Source: an archaeon (GTDB taxonomy: Archaea; Methanobacteriota; Methanobacteria; Methanobacteriales; Methanobacteriaceae). From it: 6,874 nucleotides of DNA. Every line of letters begins with the position of its first letter. Positions within the stretch are counted from its first letter, which is position 1. The translations under genes were made by a program, and so were the position numbers. The DNA lies in the NCBI GenBank assembly GCA_024409145.1, contig JAKSUF010000075.1:1-6874 (forward strand), read 5' to 3'. Below the pieces are notes generated by a model. That model was not told the DNA's origin. It was given only the letters and a program-made list of their open reading frames with translations, and searched no databases. Below are positions 1-5,660 of this stretch, piece after piece.

Positions 1-162
1 CAATTTAGACATATTTATTAATAATGTTTGTACATATAAGAACAAATACTTAATCTAATATCTAAACTTAGTTATTAATAAATGTTTGTATAAATAAGAA
101 CAAATACTTAATCTAATATCTGAATTTACTCATTAATAAATGTTTGTATAAATAAGAACAAA
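1..162. repeat. 58-bp tandem repeat array with palindromic cores
   Basis: Three cores of the form TTTGT-N10-ACAAA lie at 27-46, 85-104 and 143-162, exactly 58 bp apart. Copies 2 and 3 are identical over 31 bp (74-104 and 132-162). Copies 1 and 2 are identical over 28 bp that include the inter-core sequence (36-63 and 94-121). The sequence left of core 1 (about 4-24) still resembles the inter-core segment, so the array probably continues beyond the window edge. Copy 3 stops matching right after its core. The core of copy 1 is the best palindrome, with 8 of 10 base pairs in the two half-sites complementary. The arrangement suggests a tandem operator for a dimeric regulator upstream of the MATE gene, but a simple non-functional tandem duplication is also possible. 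No regulator gene is in the window. Confidence 0.8.
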
Positions 163-188
163 ATTGAAAAATAAAAAAATATATTAAA

Positions 189-220
189 GTAAATATAAAA
201 ATTAATTTTATTAATATAAT
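189..220 (+). promoter_or_regulatory. possible promoter for the MATE gene
   Basis: Two TATA-like stretches are visible, AAATATAAAA at 191-200 and TTAATATAAT at 211-220. With the usual archaeal spacing of about 25 bp to the transcription start, the second would place the start near 241-245, inside the shortened inverted repeat. The whole region is so AT-rich that TATA-like strings are expected by chance. The rest of 163-343 holds AT-rich self-complementary stretches (AATTAATT at 257-264 and 268-275) and no credible reading frame. Confidence 0.3.
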
Positions 221-233
221 ACCATAAAATCTT

Positions 234-258
234 AAATAAATGGTTAAATAAGAACCAA
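234..258. promoter_or_regulatory. shortened fourth core, possible operator
   Basis: The inverted repeat TGGTT-N7-AACCA (241-257) sits in AATAAATG-GTT-AAATAAGAAC. Cores 2 and 3 of the upstream array read AATAAATG-TTTGTAT-AAATAAGAAC, so this site shares both flanking blocks with a 4-bp shorter centre. The half-sites have changed on both sides in a way that keeps the symmetry (TTTGT/ACAAA to TGGTT/AACCA), which fits selection for a palindrome. A regulatory function is inferred. Confidence 0.45.
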
Positions 259-343
259 TTAATTAAAAATTAATTAATAATCTCTAATTAATAACTAATA
301 ACCAATATCATTCCAAAAATATTAAAAAATAGGAAAGAGCCCT

Positions 344-1702
344 ATGAAAAATAAAGAAATAAAACTAATAAAAAACAACCCCAAAAAAGCAATTATTACA
401 TTAATGATTCCAATCATCATGAGCAGCCTTTTTGAATCATTAAATAGTGTAATAGACAGCATATGGGTTTCTGGATTAGGTGTAAAAGCACTAACAGCTA
501 CAGGTTTTGTTTCACCAATATTCTTAGGACTTGTTGGAATAGGAATTGGATTAGGTATAGGAACAAATTCAGTAATCTCACGATTACTTGGAGGAAAAAA
601 ACTAAAAGAAGCTAATAATGCTGCGATTCATTCAATCATATTAAGCATAATAGTTTCAATAATTCTTACATTAGTCCTAACAATATTCTTAAAAGACATA
701 TTACTCCTCCTTGGTGCAGAAACCGTATTAAAAGAAGCAACAGATTATGGATTTTATTTATTCATAGGATCATCCATATTAATATTACCAGAAATATTAG
801 GAGGAATCTTCCTTGCAGAGGGCCAATCTAAAAGAGCTACTTATCCATTAATATTAATAGCTATTTCAAATATAATCCTCAATCCAATTTTTATTTATAT
901 ATTAAACTTAGGAATTAAAGGAGCAGCTATTGCAACAATTCTAGCAAATATAATTGGATTAATAATAATTCTATATTGGTTATTTATAAACAATAAAAGT
1001 AGCTTTGAATATAAAAAAGAGAATTATAAAAGAAATTTAAAAATTTATAAAGAAATATTAGAAATTGGAATACCTGCAGGATTAGAAGAAGATGTTTTAG
1101 CTATTCTTTGTATAATCTTAAATATTTTAATTTTACAAGTTGCAGGAGCAGATTCAGTCGGAGCATTTTCTATTGCATGGAGAGTAATGTCAATAGGAAT
1201 TGTCCCATGTATTGGAGTTGGTTCAGCTGCAGTTACCGTAGCTGGAATGGCATATGGTGCTAAAAATTATAAAAATCTAAAAACAACTATAAGATACTCA
1301 ACAAAAGTAGGATTTTTAATATCAGCAGCTATTTTCATAATTTTAAATATATTTGCAAGTCAAATAGCTACAATATTCACATACTCAGAAAATAGTGCAT
1401 CATTAACTCCAATGATAACTTATATGATAAGAATGATTTCATTTATTATATTAGCAGAACCATTTGGAGATGTATCTACTTATGTTTTACAAGGAATGGG
1501 AAAAGGAATAACCTCATTCATATTAATATTACAAAGAGAAATATTTTGGATTATTTTATGCGTTTATTTAATTGGAATCGTTTTAAACTTAAAATTAGAA
1601 GGAATATTAATTGGAATAGATATTGGAATGATTATAGGTTCAGCAATAGCATATATTTGTGCAGAACTTTATATTAAAAAAACAAAATTAGAAAATTCAT
1701 AA
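344..1702 (+). CDS. MATE-family multidrug/metabolite exporter
   Basis: This is an integral membrane antiporter of the multidrug and toxic compound extrusion family, expected to export a cationic or aromatic compound in exchange for Na+ or H+. The 452 residues match the usual family length and contain about 12 hydrophobic segments in two similar halves. Family motifs are clear: NNPKKAIITLMIPII at 11-25, DSIWVSGLG at 38-46 in the first substrate/ion-pathway helix, RLLGGKKLKEA at 80-90, and the stretch around 159-200 (EGQSKRATYP, NIILNPIFIYI, GAAIAT) typical of helices 5 and 6. The second half repeats the pattern with GADSVGAFSIAWR at 268-280, YGAKNYKNLKTT at 304-315 and LQGMGKG at 382-388. The start follows AGGAAAG (331-337), a modest Shine-Dalgarno, and gives the canonical N-terminus. 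The gene stands alone after a long 343-bp leader carrying palindromic repeats, which suggests regulated expression. The substrate cannot be told from sequence. Confidence 0.93.
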   Translation: MKNKEIKLIKNNPKKAIITLMIPIIMSSLFESLNSVIDSIWVSGLGVKALTATGFVSPIFLGLVGIGIGLGIGTNSVISRLLGGKKLKEANNAAIHSIILSIIVSIILTLVLTIFLKDILLLLGAETVLKEATDYGFYLFIGSSILILPEILGGIFLAEGQSKRATYPLILIAISNIILNPIFIYILNLGIKGAAIATILANIIGLIIILYWLFINNKSSFEYKKENYKRNLKIYKEILEIGIPAGLEEDVLAILCIILNILILQVAGADSVGAFSIAWRVMSIGIVPCIGVGSAAVTVAGMAYGAKNYKNLKTTIRYSTKVGFLISAAIFIILNIFASQIATIFTYSENSASLTPMITYMIRMISFIILAEPFGDVSTYVLQGMGKGITSFILILQREIFWIILCVYLIGIVLNLKLEGILIGIDIGMIIGSAIAYICAELYIKKTKLENS

Positions 1703-1831
1703 ATAAGTTAAAATAAGTTAAAATAAACTAAAAAAAAACAATTTAATAAAAATAGAATAAAAAAAACTAAAAACAAACTAAAAAAACAATTAGAATAAAA
1801 AAATTAAAAATAAACTAAAAAAACAATTTAA
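1703..1831. repeat. A-tract repeats, ACTA(6-8)CAATT units
   Basis: The stretch between the MATE stop and the next gene is nearly pure A/T and contains three copies of a unit: ACTAAAAAAAAACAATTTAA at 1727-1746, ACTAAAAAAACAATTAG at 1777-1793 and ACTAAAAAAACAATTTAA at 1814-1831. The last is identical over 18 bases to one at 3432-3449. On the minus strand these read as T tracts (AATTGTTTTTTTAGT), which suits termination of the minus-strand gene. On the plus strand no U tract follows the MATE gene, so where the MATE transcript ends is not evident. Confidence 0.7.
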
Positions 1832-1868
1832 AGAGTTATTAAAAATTAACCCAGTTATAACTCTTTAA
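1799..1868 (-). terminator. hairpin plus T tracts ending the DGC-domain gene
   Basis: TTAAAGAGTTAT at 1828-1839 and ATAACTCTTTAA at 1857-1868 form a perfect 12-bp stem around a 17-nt loop. The stem covers the last four codons of the minus-strand gene plus the first bases of its stop codon. Reading on the minus strand, the stem is followed after four bases by seven T and then further T runs down to about 1799. This looks like a bacterial intrinsic terminator. Archaeal termination needs mainly the T tracts, and the role of the stem is inferred. Confidence 0.6.
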
Positions 1869-2235
1869 TTCTTAAATTAAGTTCTTCTTTTATAATTCTT
1901 ACACATTCTTCCTCAACTTCACCAAGACGGAATGGATCCATAGCAACCAAACAAGAGTCTTCTAAAACTTCATAAACTGGAAGAGTATCTGCAACTTCAA
2001 TCCCCTTTGCTTCTAAAATCTTATTAACACAATTTCCCCTACAACCATTAACAGCAATTATTGGAAATTTTTTAAGCATTTCATTATTCCCACCATCAAT
2101 ATCTGCAGAAGTAGAACCCATACAAATTGAGATAACATTTTCATTTTCTTCCCTACAATCACCACAAGCTACACGAGAAACAAGTCCATTAGGACTCATA
2201 CCATTACAAGAAGCAATAGCAATCTTATCTACCAT
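1855..2235 (-). CDS. DGC-domain, cysteine-rich putative zinc-binding protein
   Basis: This is a small soluble protein of 126 residues matching the DGC family, named for an Asp-Gly-Cys motif and characterised by conserved cysteines thought to bind zinc; its function is not established. Visible features are ASCNGMS at 8-14 (Cys10), ACGDC at 23-27 (Cys24 and Cys27), Cys38, and NGCRGNC at 63-69 (Cys65 and Cys69). The last corresponds to the family's DGC-x3-C element with Asn in place of Asp. Cys95 and Cys111 lie in the C-terminal part, giving eight cysteines in all. No signal peptide or membrane segment is seen, so it should be cytoplasmic. The start follows GTGGTGAT (2239-2246 on the minus strand), a good match to the methanogen anti-Shine-Dalgarno. 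It is transcribed divergently from the AksF/LeuB-type gene. The family call is from motif recognition; metal trafficking or a redox role is only a guess. Confidence 0.8.
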   Translation of the reverse strand: MVDKIAIASCNGMSPNGLVSRVACGDCREENENVISICMGSTSADIDGGNNEMLKKFPIIAVNGCRGNCVNKILEAKGIEVADTLPVYEVLEDSCLVAMDPFRLGEVEEECVRIIKEELNLRIKEL

Positions 2236-2277
2236 ATCATCACCACATCAAAGTAAAAATAATTCTAAATAATTTAC

Positions 2278-2312
2278 TTATAAATATATTTATAAATTAT
2301 AGCATATATATT
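2278..2312. promoter_or_regulatory. divergent promoter region with AT palindrome
   Basis: The 137-bp gap between two divergent genes contains TTATAAATATATTTATAA (2278-2295), a perfect 18-bp palindrome that reads as a TATA box in both directions. On the minus strand it would start transcription near 2262, leaving about 27 nt before the DGC-protein start. For the plus strand a second TATA-like string, TATATATT at 2305-2312, would start transcription near 2334, about 39 nt before the dehydrogenase start. Both distances are normal for archaea. The start positions are estimated from spacing only. Confidence 0.5.
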
Positions 2313-2372
2313 ATTAAATTAATAATAATACAACTATGTATTTAACTTAAAAAAGAAAGGATTATGTAAATA

Positions 2373-3422
2373 ATGATAACAATCGCTAGAATTGATGGAG
2401 ATGGAATAGGAAAAGAAGTTACTGAAGCAGGAGTTAAAATCCTTAATTCATTAGACTTAAACATTGATTTTGTAGAAGCTGAAGCAGGTCGAGCATGTTT
2501 TGATAAAAATGGAACTACAATACCAGAAGAAACAATCAAAATAGCTAAGAAATCCAAAGCAACATTATTTGGAGCAATTACAAGCACACCTGGGGAAAAA
2601 AGTCCAATAATCACACTTAGACAAGAATTAGATGTTTATGGTAACTTAAGACCTGTAAAATCATTTAAAGGAGTTAACTGTTTATTTGATGATTTAGATT
2701 TTCTTATTGTAAGAGAAAATACTGAAGGACTTTATTCAAAAGAAGAAAGTGGAAATGATGAAGAAACAGTAGCTAAAAGAATCATTACTAAAAAAGCAAG
2801 TGAAAGAATTTGTGAACTCGCTTTTAAACAAGCTATTAAAAGAAATGAAAGCATAACTGAAGAAATAAAAGACAATATTAAAAAAGATAATCTTGAAAAA
2901 CCTTTAGTTACTTGTGTACATAAAGCTAATGTTCTTAAAACAACTGATGGTTTATTTAAAAAAACATTCTATGATGTAGCTACTAACTATCCTCAAATTA
3001 ATACTAATGATTATTTTGTTGATGCAACAGCTATGTATCTCTTGACTAAACCTCAAGAATTCGATGTCATTGTTACTACAAACTTATTTGGAGACATTTT
3101 ATCTGATGAATCTGCAGGACTCGTTGGTGGATTAGGACTTGCACCATCTGGAAATATTGGAGACAAACATGGATTATTCGAACCAGTTCATGGATCTGCA
3201 CCAGATATAGCAGGACAAAATATTTCAAATCCTATTGCTATGACATTATCAATAGCTATGATGTTAGATTATCTTAATGAAGATTACTGGGCAAACAAAA
3301 TTAGAATAGCTACTGAAAACATTCTTAAAGAAGGAAAAATCAGAACTCCAGATTTAGGTGGAACTAACACAACTACAGAAGTAGCTGATGCAATTATTAA
3401 AGAAATCGAAAGATTAAATTAA
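2373..3422 (+). CDS. aksF: isocitrate/isopropylmalate-family dehydrogenase, probably homoisocitrate dehydrogenase
   Basis: This cytoplasmic enzyme performs NAD(P)+- and Mg2+-dependent oxidative decarboxylation of a 2-hydroxy-3-carboxy acid. Length (349 aa) and motifs fit the beta-decarboxylating dehydrogenase family. Visible are GDGIGKEV at 9-16; substrate arginines Arg83, Arg93 and Arg114; RENTEGLY at 114-121; Lys184 in HKANVLK; metal-binding Asp217, Asp241 and Asp245; and the signature starting NLFGDILSDESAG (237-249). The segment EPVHGSAPDIAG (270-281), with Asp278, indicates NAD rather than NADP. The stretch GAITSTPGEKSPIITLR (67-83) and NPIAMTLSIAMMLDYL (286-301) resemble methanogen AksF, which extends 2-oxoadipate toward 2-oxosuberate for coenzyme B. 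DATAMYLLTKP is also LeuB-like, so 3-isopropylmalate dehydrogenase is the main alternative. A lysine- and glutamate-rich insertion at about 159-177 is longer than I expect for the family. The start follows GAAAGGAT (2355-2362). The gene is probably co-transcribed with the next one. Confidence 0.72.
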   Translation: MITIARIDGDGIGKEVTEAGVKILNSLDLNIDFVEAEAGRACFDKNGTTIPEETIKIAKKSKATLFGAITSTPGEKSPIITLRQELDVYGNLRPVKSFKGVNCLFDDLDFLIVRENTEGLYSKEESGNDEETVAKRIITKKASERICELAFKQAIKRNESITEEIKDNIKKDNLEKPLVTCVHKANVLKTTDGLFKKTFYDVATNYPQINTNDYFVDATAMYLLTKPQEFDVIVTTNLFGDILSDESAGLVGGLGLAPSGNIGDKHGLFEPVHGSAPDIAGQNISNPIAMTLSIAMMLDYLNEDYWANKIRIATENILKEGKIRTPDLGGTNTTTEVADAIIKEIERLN

Positions 3423-3431
3423 ATAACTAAA

Positions 3432-3449
3432 ACTAAAAAAACAATTTAA
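3432..3449. repeat. fourth copy of the A-tract unit
   Basis: ACTAAAAAAACAATTTAA here is identical to the copy at 1814-1831. It lies 10 bp after the dehydrogenase stop codon in the short gap before the acyl-CoA synthetase gene, with no minus-strand gene nearby for which it could be a terminator. It could be a common gene-end sequence of this genome or a trace of a dispersed AT repeat. Confidence 0.6.
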
Positions 3450-3475
3450 TTATTATATTAAAATCTAGTGATAAA

Positions 3476-4954
3476 ATGCTAAATATAACAACATTTTTAG
3501 ATGCAAATGCATCTAGATTAGATAAAGATGTTTTTTATTGTCCTTCAAGAAATATAAAATATAATTCAAAACAAATCTTATCAATAATCTCAGAGATAGG
3601 TAGAATTCTAAAAGAAAAAGGAATAGAAAAAGGAGATAGAGTTCTTATTTACTTAGATAATTCTCCAGAATATTTATTTTCATTATTTGCTATTTGGAGA
3701 ATTGGAGCAATAGCTATTCCAACAAATAGAATTTTAACTGCTGAAGAATTAAAATACATGATTGGAAATAGTGAAGCTAAATTAATAATCACTGACGAAA
3801 ATGCAAATGATATTCTTGAAGAATTGACAATAGATTCTTACATTATTAAAGATTGTGATAAGTTTAAAGAAGCAGAAGTCTTATCTGCTGAACTTACTGA
3901 TTGGGATGATTTATGTCAACTACAATATACATCTGGAACAACAGGTAAACCAAAAGGTTCTATGTTAACTCATGGAAATTGGTTCACAGCAATACATAAT
4001 TCCTGCGATGTATTAACACTAAAAGAAGATGATGTTTTCTTAGGAATTTACCCAATGGCACATGTTGGAATATCTTGGGCAATTTCTGCACTTAGAGCTG
4101 GAGCATTATACATAATGATGGAATTCTTTGAAATAGAAAAATACCTTAATCTCTGTAAAGAAGAAAAAGTAACTGTTTTAACAGGAATGCCACCAGTAAT
4201 CCACACTTTAACAAACATGGATGAAAAAGAGAAATTAAAAACAGTACGAGAAATTGTAAGTGGGGGAGGACCACTTCACAAGAAAATATGGAAAGAATTC
4301 CACAACAAATATCAAATACCAATCATCAATGCATATGGCCTTTCAGAAACTATTGTAATAGGTACTGGAACCGTAATCAGACCAGAAGATTATAAAACAG
4401 CAGATAGATTTGAAAGTGTAGGACACCCAGTATGCTTCTCTGAATTAAAAATCGTAGATATTAATGATTCTAATAAAAAACTAGAATTATATGAACAAGG
4501 AGAAGTTGCATTAAGAGGCCCTGCAATAGCTAAAGGTTATTGGAAAATGGAAGATGCAACAAAAGAAGTATTTTTAGAAGATGGATGGTTCTTAACTGGA
4601 GATATTGGTTACATTGATGATGATGGACGTTTATTCATTACAGATAGAAAAAAAGATATGATAGTAATGAGTGGATGGAAAATTTATCCAACAGAAGTTG
4701 AAGAAACATTAATTAAATATGACAAACTAAAAGAGATTGCAGTTTTTAGTATAGATCACCCACATAGAGGAGAAATACCTGTTGCAGCAGTAGTCTGGGA
4801 AGATGAAGAAGATAAAGAAGGATTAATAGAATTTGCTAAAAAATATTTAGCAAGATACAAAGTTCCACGTGAGATTTATACATTAGCTGAACTTCCTCGT
4901 GTAAATGGTTGGAAATTACTTAGAAGAGAATTAAGAGAAATGTTTAATAAATAA
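3476..4954 (+). CDS. AMP-forming acyl-CoA synthetase (ANL superfamily)
   Basis: This enzyme is expected to activate a carboxylic acid with ATP to an acyl-adenylate and then form the CoA thioester. The 492 residues are a full-length ANL adenylating enzyme. The P-loop YTSGTTGKPKGS is at 151-162, YPMAHVGIS at 192-200, the A5 motif NAYGLSET at 285-292, TGDIGYIDDDGRL at 374-386 (Asp376 binds the ribose), and RKKDMIVMSGWKIYPTEVE at 391-409 marks the hinge into the mobile C-terminal domain. The catalytic lysine is Lys480, but the surrounding A10 motif reads PRVNGWKLLRREL instead of the usual PR-x-x-(S/T)-G-K, with Trp at the normal Gly position. The acid substrate is unknown; a fatty or aryl acid is plausible. 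The start follows TAGTGATAAA, where GTGAT can pair with 16S rRNA. It lies 53 bp after the dehydrogenase gene with no clear separate promoter, so the two probably share a transcript. Confidence 0.88.
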   Translation: MLNITTFLDANASRLDKDVFYCPSRNIKYNSKQILSIISEIGRILKEKGIEKGDRVLIYLDNSPEYLFSLFAIWRIGAIAIPTNRILTAEELKYMIGNSEAKLIITDENANDILEELTIDSYIIKDCDKFKEAEVLSAELTDWDDLCQLQYTSGTTGKPKGSMLTHGNWFTAIHNSCDVLTLKEDDVFLGIYPMAHVGISWAISALRAGALYIMMEFFEIEKYLNLCKEEKVTVLTGMPPVIHTLTNMDEKEKLKTVREIVSGGGPLHKKIWKEFHNKYQIPIINAYGLSETIVIGTGTVIRPEDYKTADRFESVGHPVCFSELKIVDINDSNKKLELYEQGEVALRGPAIAKGYWKMEDATKEVFLEDGWFLTGDIGYIDDDGRLFITDRKKDMIVMSGWKIYPTEVEETLIKYDKLKEIAVFSIDHPHRGEIPVAAVVWEDEEDKEGLIEFAKKYLARYKVPREIYTLAELPRVNGWKLLRRELREMFNK

Positions 4955-5015
4955 TTAATTTTCAATTAATATAAAAAAATAACAAAAAACAATTAACTAA
5001 AAAAATAACAAAAAC

Positions 5016-5053
5016 CCAAAGTATATTTAAAATAATTATAAAAACATAGGAGA
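5016..5053 (+). promoter_or_regulatory. possible promoter and Shine-Dalgarno of the methyltransferase gene
   Basis: CCAAAGTATATTTAA (5016-5030) looks like a BRE plus TATA box, and AGGAGA at 5048-5053 is a clear ribosome binding site 7 nt before the ATG. The TATA box is close: normal spacing would put the transcript start near 5050, inside the Shine-Dalgarno. So either the start is slightly upstream, the leader is very short, or transcription comes from further upstream. Confidence 0.4.
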
Positions 5054-5060
5054 CATTACA

Positions 5061-5660
5061 ATGTTTTGGGATAAAGTAGCACCAGTATATAATTTATTTG
5101 AGAATATTTATAATGGAAAAGTAAATAAAGAGATGTGCAATAAAGTAGCATCATTTATTGACTCAGATGATTGTGTATTAGAATGTGCTTGTGGAGCAGG
5201 AATGATAAGTATGGTTATAGCACAAAAAGCTAAAACACTTATTGCTACTGATTATTCTAAATCTATGCTAAATCAGACAAAAAAGAACTGTTCTAAATAC
5301 TCAAATGTTAAATTTGAGTCTAGTAATATTATGGACCTTAAATATGAATCTAATTCTTTTGATAAAGTAGTTGCAGGGAATGTTATTCACCTTCTTGACG
5401 AACCTTACGAAGCAATAGAAGAATTACTTCGTGTTTGTAAAATTGGAGGAAAAGTAATTATTCCAACTTATGTTAATAACAAAGAGAAAAGTTCAAGAGC
5501 TGTAAAAATGTGGCATAAACTTGGAGCAGGATTTAAAAAACAATTTACTTATGATAAGTATAAGGAGTTTTTTAAAAAAGGAAATTATAATCCTGATTTT
5601 TATATAATTCCCGGTAGAATGCCAAGTGCAATAGCAGTTATAGAAAAAGATAAACAATAA
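5061..5660 (+). CDS. class I SAM-dependent methyltransferase
   Basis: This is a 199-residue cytoplasmic methyltransferase of the UbiE/Methyltransf_11-like group, transferring a methyl group from S-adenosylmethionine to an unknown small-molecule acceptor. It opens with FWDKVAPVYNLFE (2-14), as many UbiE-like enzymes do. Motif I is VLECACGAGMIS at 39-50. The acidic residue expected to bind the SAM ribose is Asp64 in IATDYS. FDKVVAGNVIHLL (100-112) is the motif IV region, and LLRVCKIGGKVIIPTYV (122-138) the post-motif III strand and turn. The C-terminal 60 residues have no motif I recognise. It is short compared with true MenG/UbiE (about 230-250 aa), so quinone methylation should not be assumed, and Methanobacteriales lack quinones. 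A strong AGGAGA ribosome site fixes the start. Its last 23 bp overlap, in antisense, the small reading frame on the other strand. Confidence 0.88.
   Translation: MFWDKVAPVYNLFENIYNGKVNKEMCNKVASFIDSDDCVLECACGAGMISMVIAQKAKTLIATDYSKSMLNQTKKNCSKYSNVKFESSNIMDLKYESNSFDKVVAGNVIHLLDEPYEAIEELLRVCKIGGKVIIPTYVNNKEKSSRAVKMWHKLGAGFKKQFTYDKYKEFFKKGNYNPDFYIIPGRMPSAIAVIEKDKQ

Noticed and set aside
24..150. Short ATG-TTT-GTA frames inside each repeat core as leader peptides
   Set aside because: They are only 3 to 9 codons, lack ribosome sites, and arise because the core itself begins with ATGTTTGTA.
1..162. CRISPR-like array with 31-bp repeats and 27-bp spacers
   Set aside because: The would-be spacers at 47-73 and 105-131 are nearly identical to each other, so the unit is a 58-bp tandem repeat and not repeat plus unique spacer.
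2342..2614. 90-codon minus-strand frame overlapping the dehydrogenase gene
   Set aside because: It lies antisense to the conserved N-terminal coding part of the AksF/LeuB-type gene and over its promoter region, and its product resembles no family I know.
1855..3422. DGC protein and dehydrogenase as a toxin-antitoxin or defence pair
   Set aside because: The genes are divergent, the dehydrogenase is a metabolic enzyme, and no nuclease, NTPase or repressor motif is present in either.
4954..4970. Hairpin ATTAATT-TTC-AATTAAT after the acyl-CoA synthetase as a terminator
   Set aside because: The 7-bp stem is all A/T and is followed by A-rich, not T-rich, sequence on the plus strand, so it does not support termination there.
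5061..5660. Methyltransferase as a menaquinone/ubiquinone enzyme (UbiE/MenG)
   Set aside because: It is too short, lacks a recognisable UbiE C-terminal signature, and Methanobacteriales are not known to make quinones.
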